A stretch of DNA of 64,000 bases from Cherax quadricarinatus. Lineage: Eukaryota; Arthropoda; Malacostraca; Decapoda; Parastacidae. Location of the stretch: positions 3,780,614 to 3,844,613 of the forward strand of contig NC_091391.1 in assembly GCF_038502225.1 (NCBI RefSeq), written 5' to 3'. The position numbers were made by a program, and so were the translations under genes. Positions 10,287 to 25,800 of this stretch are shown piece by piece; position 1 is the stretch's first letter, and each line of letters starts with the position of its first letter. The notes under the pieces are model-generated. The model saw nothing but the letters and a program-made list of their open reading frames with translations, searched no databases and was not told the DNA's origin.

Positions 10287-12041
10287 AAGTGGTTTAGAAA
10301 ACCGACTAGTTGATAAATGAGACGCTTTTGCAACATTTGGGTTTACCTGGAGTTTACCTGGAGAGAGTTTCGGGGGTCAACGCCCCCGCGGCCCGGTCTG
10401 TGACCAGGCCTCCTGGTGGATCAGCGCCTGATCAACCAGGCTGTTGCTGCTGGCTGCACGCAAACCAACGTACGAGCCACAGCCCGGCTGATCAGGAACT
10501 GACTTTAGGTGCTTGTCCAGTGCCAGCTTGAAGACTGCCAGGGGTCTGTTGGTAATCCCCCTTATGTGTGCTGGGAGGCAGTTGAACAGTCTCGGGCCCC
10601 TGACACTTATTGTATGGTCTCTTAACGTGCTAGTGACACCCCTGCTTTTCATTGGGGGGATGGTGCATCGTCTGCCAAGTCTTTTGCTTTCGTAGTGAGT
10701 GATTTTCGTGTGCAAGTTCGGTACTAGTCCCTCTAGGATTTTCCAGGTGTATATAATCATGTATCTCTCCCTCCTGCGTTCCAGGGAATACAGGTTTAGA
10801 AACCTCAAGCGCTCCCAGTAATTGAGGTGTTTTATCTCCGTTATGCGCGCCGTGAAAGTTCTCTGTACATTTTCTAGGTCGGCAATTTCACCTGCCTTGA
10901 AAGGTGCTGTTAGAGTGCAGCAATATTCCAGCCTAGATAGAACAAGTGACCTGAAGAGTGTCATCATGGGCTTGGCCTCCCTAGTTTTGAAGGTTCTCGT
11001 TATCCATCCTGTCATTTTTCTAGCAGATGCGATTGATACAATGTTATGGTCCTTGAAGGTGAGATCCTCCGACATAATCACTCCCAGGTCTTTGACGTTG
11101 GTGTTTCGCTCTATTTTGTGGCCAGAATTTGTTTTGTACTCTGATGAAGATTTAATTTCCTCATGTTTACCATATCTGAGTAATTGAAATTTCTCATCGT
11201 TGAACTTCATATTGTTTTCTGCAGCCCACTGAAAGATTTGGTTGATGTCCGCCTGGAGCCTTGCAGTGTCTGCAATGGAAGACACTGTCATGCAGATTCG
11301 GGTGTCATCCGCAAAGGAAGACACGGTGCTGTGGCTGACATCCTTGTCTATGTCGGATATGAGGATGAGGAACAAGATGGGAGCTAGTACTGTGCCTTGT
11401 GTAACAGAGCTTTTCACCGTAGCTGCCTCGGACTTTACTCTGTTGACGACTACTCTCTGTGTTCTGTTAGTGAGGAAATTATAGATCCATCGACCGACTT
11501 TTCCTGTTATTCCTTTAGCGCGCATTTTGTGCGCTATTACGCCATGGTCACACTTGTCGAAGGCTTTTGCAAAGTCTGTATATATTACATCTGCATTCTT
11601 TTTGTCTTCTAGTGCATTTAGGACCTTGTCGTAGTGATCCAGTAGTTGAGACAGACAGGAGCGACCTGTTCTAAACCCATGTTGCCCTGGGTTGTGTAAC
11701 TGATGGGTTTCTAGATGGGTGGTGATCTTGCTTCTTAGGACCCTTTCAAAGATTTTTATGATATGGGATGTTAGTGCTATTGGTCTGTAGTTCTTTGCTG
11801 TTGCTTTACTGCCCCCTTTGTGGAGTGGGGCTATGTCTGTTGTTTTTAGTAACTGGAAATGTTTCTCTAGCCAGTGACCTCTTCAGTCCAATGCAGAGAA
11901 AGGGACTCATTACTTCAAACTCTCTAACTCATCTTCCACCTTTCTCTGCATTGAACTGAAGAAGTCACTGGCTGGTGAAACATTTCCAGAATAAAGATAC
12001 CCAAATGTTGCACAAGTGTCTCATTTATCATCAGGACTGCA
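10287..12041. mobile_element. foldback element split by LINE A
   Basis: The left terminus (10287-10341, TTGATAAATGAGACG then CAACATTTGGG) is the inverted counterpart of the right terminus near 11985-12035. The left arm resumes at 11854 (CTGGAAATGTTTC). The arms meet around 11900-11935, where GCAGAGAAAG and CTTTCTCTGC mirror each other. Aligning the two arms shows that LINE A entered the left arm and about 9 bp of the arm (ATCTTTATT on the other side) was lost. The ribozyme-like motif is the degenerate CTGAAGAAGTCAC variant. Confidence 0.78.
10342..11853 (-). mobile_element. LINE A copy 2 with open RT frame
   Basis: The longest LINE A copy in the window. On the minus strand one frame stays open from 11853 to the stop at 10377. 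It covers RT motifs in order: YRPIALTSHIIKIFERVL, QHGFRTGRSCLSQLL, motif A VIYTDFAKAFDKCDHG, motif B, motif C FADDTRI, and the C-terminal YWERLRFLNLYSLERRRERY region. Motif B reads VTQG instead of PQG, a substitution in the conserved loop that may impair activity. The endonuclease and ORF1 are absent because of 5' truncation. The last 35 bp are the CTCCAGGTAAAC repeat. No TSD; a small target deletion is inferred from the host foldback element. Confidence 0.9.
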
Positions 12042-12069
12042 TCTTCTGACTGTCAGCAAAACCTTTTTC

Positions 12070-12290
12070 TTTTCAAGGTGACCCTGTGGCCTGGCTGGCA
12101 AAGCTCCCGCTTCACACACCGAGGGCCCGGGTTCAATTCCCGGCTGGGTAGAAACATTTTGACGTGTTTCCTTACACCTGTTGTCCTGTTCACCTAGCAG
12201 CAAGTAGGTACCTGGGTGTTAGTCGACTGGCGTGGGTGGCATCCTGGGGGACAAGACTGAGGACCTAAGCATCCTACACGTTCTACCTAT
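12070..12290 (+). mobile_element. tRNA-derived SINE, plus strand
   Basis: tRNA-like head with an A-box-like TGGCCTGGCTGGC and B-box GGTTCAATTCC (about 12130), then the core TTACACCTGTTGTCCTGTTC, GGTACCTGGGTGTTAGTCG and GCATCCTGGGGGACAAG. One 32-bp unit only. The tail after 12265 is not one of the three tail types seen elsewhere. Confidence 0.85.
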
Positions 12291-13502
12291 GTAGGCAGAC
12301 TGGAGGGTAGGATCCCATTGTCTCCAAGAGGAGAGGGAAAAAGACCAGTACCATGCGTGCTTAGGAGAACATATAATGTTAATCTCAGATACACAGAATT
12401 GGAACATACAGTGAGGTCTATACTTGAGAAGACATTTCTAAAAACATTATGACTGGTTGGAGGTCATCATTCAGAATGCTTTAAAATCCAAATGAGTCAA
12501 CAAGGGCTTTAAAAGGGCTCTGTCCACTCCACCAGAGACATTTGTATCCCACATAGGATAGTGGGCGGGTCAGGTGTAACATATCGACTTCTTTATTTTT
12601 CAACCGATTACGTTCATTTTTGGTGTACTATTAGAAGCTTATATTGAGTATCCTGTGCTGAAGTTTCAAACATATCGGCCAAAAAGGAAATGAAATATGC
12701 AAAATTTACGAGAAATTGCATTTGGCAGCGGAGCTATACTCAGTGGTACTTGGAAAAGTGGTTTTGACACTTGCTGCTGATAGAACACCTCTAATTCCAT
12801 CAATGTATGTGTACCAATTCTAAAATAAATCTTATCTTCATGCTAAAGAAAATAAAGTTTCATAACTTTTTTGACATATTGGAAGATGTCGGTCTTGTTG
12901 CCCACATAAATCTAAAAATATTTTGGATAGTTCAGAAAGGAACACGTTACATTGTAAAGCAATCATTCTTCTATGTTTGTTGTGAAAATCAAGTCAATTC
13001 AATCATAAATAAAGATGGATTGGCCCTAAATAGGTAAATAACTTACTTTCGAGATATAGGCCGAAGCGCGCAGCACCTTAGGTGCCCGGGATGCCCGGGA
13101 AATATTTTTTTTCCCCGAAAAATTCGCTTTATTTTACACTTTTTCCGTGACCTACGAGTATTTATTACAGTTAACCATTGTAAATCCGTTTTCTCTTATT
13201 ACATATGAGAGAACGGACCCTTTCTTCACCTTCAGGAAATATATCGATAGAATTTTTTTCCACTGGGGCATCATATTATGCTATATATTATTTTTTAAGG
13301 TGTGCTTTTTATGTTTATATGCTATTATTATATTGCATTATGTCATAATAGATCAATTGTGATAGATAAATAAGCCTTATAATTGATATTAGCGTGGGTA
13401 GGGAATATTTTGTTGGCTGGAGGTGTCGGCCATTTTATGCAATATTCCCAGGGGTACCTGATTCGTTACTTGATCATATTATCTCCGCCCACTCTGCCAT
13501 GA
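12291..13502. other. AT-rich unassigned DNA
   Basis: No repeat is recognised to 12549. From there to 13502 the DNA is AT-rich with short open frames only and no domain recognised. It resembles 13831-14060 in composition, so the retroposon at 13503-13830 may split one older element. Confidence 0.45.
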
Positions 13503-13830
13503 TCTCTATTATTATTATTAAATATTCGCCGGTATTCTCCCGGCCCGGGCCTTTTCCAAGTGGTGGCCCGGCCTTGGCTCCCTCTTTAGGGAGTGTCTGA
13601 GACCTAAGTCTCCCATGGGAGGAGGCACAAGTACCTCCTCATCTTTGGGACCAACTGTCCCCAGGCCTAGCCACAAGCTAGGCCTCTCTGGTCTGCCATC
13701 CCCACCCCAAGGGGGCTAATGGGAATGACAGTCTTATGAGCTAAAGGCTCGGGCTCAGGCACCTACCCTACCCTAGAAGGGTTAGGCATGGTGTCGATCG
13801 GCATGATCTCAGATGGTGAATTTGTATTAC
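13503..13830 (-). mobile_element. short retroposon with (ATT)n end, minus strand
   Basis: A GC-rich block (CCGGCCCGGGCC, CAAGTGGTGGCCCGGCC, several self-complementary pieces) begins at an ATTATTATTATTA run. On the minus strand it therefore ends in a (TAA)n-type tail like the I-clade LINE. No coding capacity. SINE or LINE 3' end; family not recognised. Confidence 0.55.
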
Positions 13831-14127
13831 ATTAGACATAAAGATATAAGAAAACGATAATAATAACACGGGGGAAAAAACGTAAACAAAGCCGAGTCAG
13901 CGCTTGTTACGCTGTCACCATGACTGTTATAAATGGCTGTAATTCCTTTTAGAAACATCGTACAAGGATAATATTTATACCAGAGTGTTACTGGAAAGCT
14001 CAGCTATTTTTTTGGTAACAATAACTCAATTTTCATATTATTTCGATTTTTTTTTGCTCCGCGCGCCGGCTACGTGACCCGCCCCAGAAGATGAAGGACA
14101 GGCAGGGTAGCTTATAAACTAGGTCAG
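13831..14127. other. AT-rich unassigned DNA
   Basis: Poly-A/T runs, no frame of note; similar in base composition to 12550-13502. Confidence 0.4.
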
Positions 14128-14221
14128 CATAATCAGACCCTGATCCACCATGAGGCCTGGTCTCAGACTGAGCTGCAGGGGCATTGACCCAACAAAACCC
14201 TCTCCAGGTAAACTCCAGGTA
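14128..14221 (+). mobile_element. LINE A-type 3' tail, plus strand
   Basis: About 90 bp with CTGATCCACCATGAGGCC, GGGGCATTGACCC and two copies of the terminal CCAGGTAA repeat. It abuts the SINE head that starts at 14222. Confidence 0.78.
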
Positions 14222-14440
14222 AGTGTCCCGTGGCTCAGTTGGTAGCACACCCAGCTAACCAACTGAGTACCCGGGGTTTGATCCCCGGTGCAGGTGGAAA
14301 CACTAGGCATGTTACCTTACACGTGCTGTCCCTGTTCACCTAACAGTAAGTAGGTACCTGGGTGTTAGCCGATTGGTGTGGGTGGTATCCCCATCCAATC
14401 ATTTTCCTACTGGCAACTGTGCCAGGAGGGGGTGCTGGGG
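14222..14440 (+). mobile_element. tRNA-derived SINE, plus strand
   Basis: The head reads GTGGCTCAGTTGGTAGCAC (good A box) and GGTTTGATCCCC (B box), then the core block TTACCTTACACGTGCTGTCC, GGTACCTGGGTGTTAGCC and GTGTGGGTGG. It begins directly after a LINE A tail. Confidence 0.85.
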
Positions 14441-14865
14441 CATAAAAAACAAATTGAACCAAGAGACAGCTCTAACGTCCTGAGTTTAGTCTCATACAAA
14501 CAAAACAGACAGCTATATTCTTCATTATGGTGCCTAATGCCCCGATAGTCCCATTGCGTGAGAGAATAAATCTAACCAAAGGAGGTCTAGGAAATTGGTT
14601 CCTTGGTAACATTCATAGAGGGAACATTTAGAGCAGAGTCATCCCATTTTACTTTCAAAGCCTGGCCTCTTGTCGGTTTTCTAAACCATTAATATACATG
14701 CTGTCAGACACAACCACATCTTTGGATCTTGAGTCTGGGATTTCTTTAACCTACAGACACGACCTACTTCCACTAGTGGTCTTCTCTGCTAGTGACTCAG
14801 CCTACCACTGCTCTATCTCATCTGTCGTCAGTATATAAGCCCCATCTCCACGAACAAGTTAGTTA
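14441..14865. other. unassigned, with foldback-terminus trace
   Basis: Mostly unique. CTTGTCGGTTTTCTAAACC near 14665 matches the outer end of foldback elements, suggesting a decayed copy. Confidence 0.4.
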
Positions 14866-15610
14866 GTTTAATATGTTTATTATGCACCCCATACCCATCC
14901 TGTGGGCGGTAGTCACCCCATACCCATCCTGTGATAAGATAAGATAAGATTTCGTTCGGATTTTTAACCCCGGAGGGTTAGCCACCCAGGATAACCCAAG
15001 AAAGTCAGTGCGTCATCGAGGACTGTCTAACTTATTTCCATTGGGGTCCTTAATCTTGTCCCCCAGGATGCGACCCACACCAGTCGATTAACACCCAGGT
15101 ACCTATTTGCTGCTAGGTGAACAGGACAACAGGTGTAAGGAAACGTGTCAAATGTTTCCACCCGCCAGGAATCGAACCCGGGCCCTCCGTGTGTGAAGCG
15201 GGAGCTTTAGCCACCAGACCACCCATACCCATCCTGTGGGCGGTAGTCAAAAGATTACAGAGGTACATAATTGGTCCAGGGACTGGACTCCAAAGTTTTG
15301 ATAGCTGAGCAAGTTACAGAGGTAATGAACTCACAATTTACAAAGGTAATGAACTCACAATTTACAAAGGTAATGAACTCCAGGTAGGTCTGGTCACAAT
15401 CATGACAAGTTACAAAGGTATTTACAGATTACAGAGGTACGTAATGGGTCCAGGGACTGGGCTCCAAAGTTTTGATAGCTGAACTAGGTACAAAGGTAAT
15501 GAGCTCACAAGTTACAAAGGTAATGAATTCTGTAAGAATGGTTACTTACGTTTATACATGGTTACAGTCATGAACAAATTATAGAGTAATGAGCAATTCA
15601 CACTTCCACA
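14866..15610 (-). repeat. dispersed repeat family, copy 1
   Basis: Starts at AGTTAGTTAGTTTAATATG and contains ATGCACCCCATACCC, TGTGGGCGGTAGTC and repeated ACAAAGGTAATGAACTC blocks. A second copy lies at 20157-20456. The TTAG-like run at the left end suggests the 3' tail of a minus-strand retroposon. It is split by the SINE at 14934-15221. Confidence 0.7.
14934..15221 (-). mobile_element. full SINE (tail type c), minus strand, 17-bp TSD
   Basis: The complete element on the minus strand: tRNA-like head (B box GGTTCGATTCC, complement near 15170), core with a single 32-bp unit, tail with AACCCTCCGGGGTTAAAAAT and a terminal (CTTAT)n (complement at 14934-14950). The TSD CCCATACCCATCCTGTG occurs at 14917-14933 and 15222-15238. 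Confidence 0.92.
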
Positions 15611-15658
15611 CCCGGTCACAACTGTAGTGAGTTATTGGTGCAAATATTGATTGTTGAG

Positions 15659-15723
<65 letters not shown>

Positions 15724-15725
15724 AT

Positions 15726-15775
<50 letters not shown>

Positions 15776-15789
15776 ACCACAAATAGGTG

Positions 15790-15880
<91 letters not shown>

Positions 15881-15887
15881 ACACACA

Positions 15888-15930
<43 letters not shown>

Positions 15931-15937
15931 ACACACG
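15659..15937. repeat. (CA)n microsatellites around a LINE B tail
   Basis: Three (CA)n runs (15659-15718, 15729-15772, 15793-15937). Between the last two sits CAACCACAAATAGGTGAGTA, the 3' terminus of LINE B. The (TH)n and (CV)n proteins read here are artefacts. Confidence 0.93.
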
Positions 15938-18669
<2,732 letters not shown>

Positions 18670-18671
18670 CA

Positions 18672-19828
18672 CACGTGTGGTAATGCTTTATTTACAGCTA
18701 GTAAAGTCAGGGTATTTCTCCAGAATGGTCTGCAATATACCACTGTGGATAAAATACTTTGCCATTTCTTGAACACTTCTGAGTGAGTTGTTTCTAAATT
18801 CATTAATTTGATCACACTCCAGTACATAATGACGCAAGGTGTGACACACCCCAGTACATAATGACGCAGGGTGTGACGCACTCCAGTACATAATGACGCA
18901 GGGTGTGACGCACTCCAGTACATAATGACGCAGGGTGTGACACACTCCAGTACATAATGACGCAGGGTGTGACACACTCCAGTACATAATGACGCAGGGT
19001 GTGACAATAGTCCATCTGGCAAAGTTTACATTTCGTTTGGTCTACATCTGGTGGTGGTGATTTAACCTGCCAAAGATACTTGTAACCCAGTCGGAGCCGG
19101 GCAGTAGTGACATCCAAGAGTCTGCTTATTTTGTTGGATGCACCATAGACATGTGGCTCCTCCTGCATGATAGAATGATGATAGATGGACTCACTGGTGT
19201 CAATCTCCCTAAGTCTTAAGTCAATAAAGTTCATTTGAAGTTCTTTTCGTATTATTGTTCTCAAACTACTACCTGACAAGCCAAGATTGTAATCTACTCC
19301 CTCTTTGAAAGCATACAGCTTAGCCAATTTATCAGTTCTATCATGCATCTGAAGACCAATGTGAGATGGAATCCACAGCATGTGCACTCTGACTCCACTG
19401 TCCACAATCCTACCATACCTGTGTCTGGCTTCTGACACAAGCATGCCACAATTTATACTTAATGAGTTGAGAGCATTTATGGATGACAGAGAATCAGTTA
19501 CAATTAAAGTGTCAACCTTAGATACATGGACACATTTGAGTGCAAGGAGTATGGCAAACAGTTCTGTTTGAAGGGTAGAGGCCCAGTTATTGATGCGTGC
19601 TCCAATTTCTTTATGAGAGCCATCACTCTGTGTGACAACAGCAGCACTACCAGCTGCACCAGTGGACTGGTGAACAGAACCATCAACGTAAATAATTTGT
19701 GAGAGATTGTTCTGTGTGACTAAGTTATCAATACAGCTTAAGGCATCATGATTGGCTTCAAGACGAAGCTTTGTTTTTAGCTGTACTTTCGTCAATATTG
19801 ATGGCCTGAACACGCCTACTCTAGGCTG
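18672..19828 (-). pseudogene. LINE D RNase H and zinc-finger C-terminus
   Basis: The minus-strand C-terminal part of a LINE polyprotein. RNase H is recognisable from IIYVDGSVHQSTG (first Asp), TELFAILLAL (Glu), LIVTDSLSSINAL (second Asp) and LWIPSHIGLQMHDRTDKLAK (final His/Asp). After it comes a Cys/His finger beginning CKLCQMD and ending CHTLRHYVLEC. The stretch coding the last part of this finger (18813-19006) is repeated six times in 32-bp steps, so each unit shifts the frame. The natural C-terminus (CDQINEFRNNSL...) resumes after the last unit. RT is missing, cut off at 19828 by a foldback terminus. This RNase H is not that of the I-clade copy at 2.9-9.4 kb. Confidence 0.85.
18813..19006 (-). 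repeat. 32-bp tandem repeat inside LINE D coding sequence
   Basis: Six copies whose AGTACATAATGACGCA starts lie at 18821, 18853, 18885, 18917, 18949 and 18981. It covers the codons for HTLRHYVLE of the terminal zinc finger. Confidence 0.95.
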
Positions 19829-19985
19829 AGGGACTGATTACTCAAACTCCTTCTCATCCTCCACCTTTCTCTGCATTGGACTGAAGAATCGATTGTGTGG
19901 CGAAGCGTTTCCAGAATAAAGATTCCCAAATGTTACACAACTGTCTCATTTATCAGTTTGTCGGTTTCTTAAACCATTTATACAC
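19829..19985 (+). mobile_element. foldback-element terminus (single arm)
   Basis: GAGGGACTGATTACTC, then TTGGACTGAAGAATCG, TGTGTGGCGAAGCGTTTCC, AATAAAGATTCCC and CTCATTTATCAG, ending in TTGTCGGTTTC. This is the order of a right arm. The stem II hairpin of the ribozyme-like motif is mutated. No left arm nearby. Confidence 0.72.
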
Positions 19986-20156
19986 ATGGCCTTTAATCGT
20001 AGATTTAACCTGTAAAATGTCGGGGTCATCTAAAGGCCCAAAATGGTTGGAGAGAGGAAGGTCCTCCAGGAAGCAGTCCTATTCTCAGAGGAAGGGGCCT
20101 ATGTATAGATCAGGAACCAATGATAGGGCATCCGCTGCACTGTGCCTGCCAGAGAC

Positions 20157-20456
20157 AGTTAGTTTAATATGTTTATTATGCACCCCATACCCATCCTGTG
20201 GGCGGTAGTCAAAAGATTACAGAGCTACATAATGGGTCCAGGGACTGGGCCTCAAAGTTTTGATAGCTGAGCAAGTTACAGAGGTAATGAATTCACAATT
20301 TACAAAGGTAATGAACTCACAATTTACAAAGGTAATGAACTCCAGGTAGGTCTAGTCACAATCATGACAAGTTACAAAAGTATTTACAGATTACAGAGGT
20401 ACACAATGGGTCCAGGGACCGGGCTCCAAAGTTTTGATGGCTGAACTAGGTACAGA
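20157..20456 (-). repeat. dispersed repeat family, copy 2
   Basis: Close match to 14875-15480 without the SINE: TTAGTTTAATATG, TGTGGGCGGTAGTC and ACAAAGGTAATGAACTCC in the same order. Confidence 0.78.
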
Positions 20457-20932
20457 AACAGATGACTGGTGATCCCCTCCCTGACTTCTGGAAAGACGTG
20501 CCCCATTTCTCTCATCTTTAAATTAACCCAGACCCCTTGGGAGATGGAGGTATCTGACACACTGTAGAGGACTGGTGCTTCAGAGCTGTGGTGCCAACCG
20601 AGGCTCCAAAGGAGTCGAACACCAGCCGTGAGTCATCAACTGTTGGTTGAGGCAACAGAAGCCGGTTCCCTGACGAGGCATTCCAAAGCAAGCCCCAGCA
20701 AGAGGCAACAATGCCCGTCCCTTATCAGGGCTTGGTGAATGACTCTTGGAGGCAGGATGCTCCTTCCTCTCACGCTATACTTACACAAATGCACAATAAA
20801 CTAGCCACTTCGGAGGCAAAATGTAAAATGTAACAATAGCGCTATCCAAGAAAGGAATTACCATAATACATAACTTCAACCCTTATGCCTCACCCACACA
20901 AGGCTCAAAGTAGCCAGAAGACCTCCCCCCCC
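20457..20932. other. unassigned sequence
   Basis: No frame, repeat or RNA signal recognised; ends in a C10 run at about 20926. Confidence 0.5.
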
Positions 20933-22244
<1,312 letters not shown>

Positions 22245-22250
22245 GGCTTT

Positions 22251-22558
22251 AGCTTCTACCATGGAAATATAAACACATATGCAGTTTAATGTGATCCTTT
22301 ATTGACAACGTTTCGCCCACACAGTGGGCTTTTTCAAGTCACAAACACAAATAGATCTGAAAGTTAAGACACATATGCAACATCTGGATATTGCCGGTAT
22401 TTTATACCTTTCTTGCACAAATAGATCTGTTTGTGACTTGAAAAAGCCCACTGTGTGAGCGAAACATAGTCAATAAAGGATCACATTAAACTGCATATGT
22501 GTTTATATTTCCATTGTGTCGGTATTTTATACCATTTATTTCCACAGCTTCTACCATG
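22251..22558. mobile_element. foldback element with 13-bp TSD
   Basis: Element 22264-22545 has inverted arms that begin GGAAATATAAACAC and carry the GCCCAC/GTGGGC hairpin plus GAAACG. In the right arm one stem base is mutated (GTGAGC). The interior holds CTGAAAGTTAAGACAC and a CGGTATTTTATACC piece. TSD AGCTTCTACCATG at 22251-22263 and 22546-22558. Confidence 0.85.
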
Positions 22559-22705
22559 CTGAACGCAGAGATTCTCGTCAGGTGGAGAATGCTACATGTG
22601 ACAATCTTCCGTGTAGGGTGATGGAGGCTAGGACCTTGGGTAGATCCAACCTACCCATCATTCTCCACCTGACTCCATCCCATAAATGCTCACGTACCTT
22701 TCACC

Positions 22706-22802
22706 CAGGTAGATCTGTTTGTGACTTGATAAAGCACACTCTGTAGGCGAAACGTTGTCAATAAAGGATCACATTAAAGTGCGTCTGTTTATTTTTCCAA
22801 TG
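22706..22802 (+). mobile_element. foldback-element right arm
   Basis: AGATCTGTTTGTGACTTG, AAAGCACACTCTGTAGGC, GAAACGTTGTCAATAAAGG and GTTTATTTTTCCA. A single diverged arm abutting the 26-bp array. Confidence 0.75.
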
Positions 22803-25800
22803 AAGACTGAGACCGGTAGCTTGATCAGTCCAGAGAGACTGGTAGCTTGATCAGTCCAGAGAGACTGGTAGCTTGATCAGGCCAGAGAGACTGGTAGCTT
22901 GATCAGGCCAGAGAGACTGGTAGCTTGCTCAGGCCAGAGAGACTGGTAGCTTGATCAGGCCAGAGAGACTGGTAGCTTGATCAGGCCAGAGAGACTGGTA
23001 GCTTGCTCAGGCCAGAGAGACCGGTAGCTTGATCAGTCCAGAGAGACTGGTAGCTTGATCAGTCCAGAGAGACTGGTAGCTTGATCAGGCCAGAGAGACT
23101 GGTAGCTTGATCAGGCCAGAGAGACTGGTAGCTTGCTCAGGCCAGAGAGACTGGTAGCTTGATCAGTCCAGAGAGACTGGTAGATTGCTCAGGCCAGAGA
23201 GACTGGTAGCTTGATCAGGCCAGAGAGACTGGTAACTTGCTCAGGCCAGAGAGACTGGTAGCTTGCTTAGGCCAGAGAGACTGGTAGCTTGATCAGTCCA
23301 GAGAGACTGGTAGCTTGCTCAGGCCAGAGAGACTGGAAGCTTGCTCAGGCCAGAGAGACTGGTAGCTTGATCAGGCCAGAGAGACTGGTAACTTGCTCAG
23401 GCCAGAGAGACTGGTAGCTTGCTCAGGCCAGAGAGACTGGTAGCTTGATCAGGCCAGAGAGACTGGTAACTTGCTCAGGCCAGAGAGACTGGTAGCTTGC
23501 TCAGGCCAGAGAGACTGGTAGCTTGCTCAGGCCAGAGAGACTGGTAGCTTGCTCAGGCCAGAGAGACTGGTAGCTTGATCAGTCCAGAGAGACTGGTAGC
23601 TTGCTCAGGCCAGAGAGACTGGTAGCTTGATCAGTCCAGAGAGACTGGTAGCTTGCTCAGGCCAGAGAGACTGGTAGCTTGATCAGGCCAGAGAGACTGG
23701 TAGCTTGCTCAGGCCAGAGAGACTGGTAGCTTGATCAGTCCAGAGAGACCGGTAGCTTGCTCAGGCCAGAGAGACTGGTAGCTTGATCAGTCCAGAGAGA
23801 CTGGTAGCTTGCTCAGGCCAGAGAGACTGGTAGCTTGATCAGGCCAGAGACTGGTAGCTTGCTCAGGCCAGAGAGACTGGTAGCTTGCTCAGGCCAGAGA
23901 GACTGGTAGCTTGATCAGTCCAGAGAGACCGGTAGCTTGCTCAGGCCAGAGAGACTGGTAGCTTGCTCAGGCCAGAGAGACTGGTAGCTTGATCAGTCCA
24001 GAGAGACTGGTAGCTTGCTCAGGCCAGAGAGACTGGTAGCTTGATCAGGCCAGAGAGACTGGTAGCTTGCTCAGGCCAGAGAGACTGGTAGCTTGATCAG
24101 GCCAGAGAGACTGGTAACTTGCTCAGGCCAGAGAGACTGGTAGCTTGCTTAGGCCAGAGAGACTGGTAGCTTGATCAGTCCAGAGAGACTGGTAGCTTGC
24201 TCAGGCCAGAGAGACTGGAAGCTTGCTCAGGCCAGAGAGACTGGTAGCTTGATCAGGCCAGAGAGACTGGTAACTTGCTCAGGCCAGAGAGACTGGTAGC
24301 TTGCTCAGGCCAGAGAGACTGGTAGCTTGATCAGGCCAGAGAGACTGGTAACTTGCTCAGGCCAGAGAGACTGGTAGCTTGCTCAGGCCAGAGAGACTGG
24401 TAGCTTGCTCAGGCCAGAGAGACTGGTAGCTTGCTCAGGCCAGAGAGACTGGTAGCTTGATCAGTCCAGAGAGACTGGTAGCTTGCTCAGGCCAGAGAGA
24501 CTGGTAGCTTGATCAGTCCAGAGAGACTGGTAGCTTGCTCAGGCCAGAGAGACTGGTAGCTTGATCAGGCCAGAGAGACTGGTAGCTTGCTCAGGCCAGA
24601 GAGACTGGTAGCTTGATCAGTCCAGAGAGACCGGTAGCTTGCTCAGGCCAGAGAGACTGGTAGCTTGATCAGTCCAGAGAGACTGGTAGCTTGCTCAGGC
24701 CAGAGAGACTGGTAGCTTGATCAGGCCAGAGACTGGTAGCTTGCTCAGGCCAGAGAGACTGGTAGCTTGCTCAGGCCAGAGAGACTGGTAGCTTGATCAG
24801 TCCAGAGAGACCGGTAGCTTGCTCAGGCCAGAGAGACTGGTAGCTTGCTCAGGCCAGAGAGACTGGTAGCTTGATCAGGCCAGAGAGACTGGTAGCTTGA
24901 TCAGTCCAGAGAGACCGGTAGCTTGCTCAGGCCAGAGAGACTGGTAGCTTGATCAGTCCAGAGAGACTGGTAGCTTGCTCAGGCCAGAGAGACTGGTAGC
25001 TTGATCAGGCCAGAGAGACTGGTAACTTGCTCAGGCCAGAGAGACTGGTAGCTTGCTCAGGCCAGAGAGACTGGTAGCTTGATCAGTCCAGAGAGACTGA
25101 TAGCTTGCTCAGGCCAGAGAGACTGGTAGCTTGCTCAGTCCAGAGAGACTGGTAGCTTGCTCAGGCCAGAGAGACTGGTAGCTTGCTCAGGCCAGAGAGA
25201 CTGGTAGCTTGATCAGGCCAGAGAGACTGGTAGCTTGCTCAGGCCAGAGAGACTGGTAGCTTGATCAGTCCAGAGAGACTGGTAGCTTGATCAGGCCAGA
25301 GAGACTGGTAGCTTGCTCAGGCCAGAGAGACTGGTAGCTTGATCAGTCCAGAGAGACTGGTAGATTGCTCAGGCCAGAGAGACTGGTAGCTTGATCAGCC
25401 CAGAGAGACTGGTAACTTGCTCAGGCCAGAGAGACTGGTAGCTTGCTTAGGCCAGAGAGACTGGTAGCTTGATCAGTCCAGAGAGACTGGTAGCTTGCTC
25501 AGGCCAGAGAGACTGGTAGCTTGCTCAGGCCAGAGAGACTGGTAGCTTGATCAGGCCAGAGAGACTGGTAACTTGCTCAGGCCAGAGAGACTGGTAGCTT
25601 GCTCAGGCCAGAGAGACTGGTAGCTTGATCAGTCCAGAGAGACTGGTAGCTTGCTCAGGCCAGAGAGACTGGTAGCTTGCTCAGTCCAGAGAGACTGGTA
25701 GCTTGCTCAGGCCAGAGAGACTGGTAGCTTGCTCAGGCCAGAGAGACTGGTAGCTTGCTCAGGCCAGAGAGACTGGTAGCTTGATCAGTCCAGAGAGACT

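Noticed and set aside
20457..20932. Host exon candidate
   Set aside because: No frame longer than chance and no splice-site context; left as unassigned.
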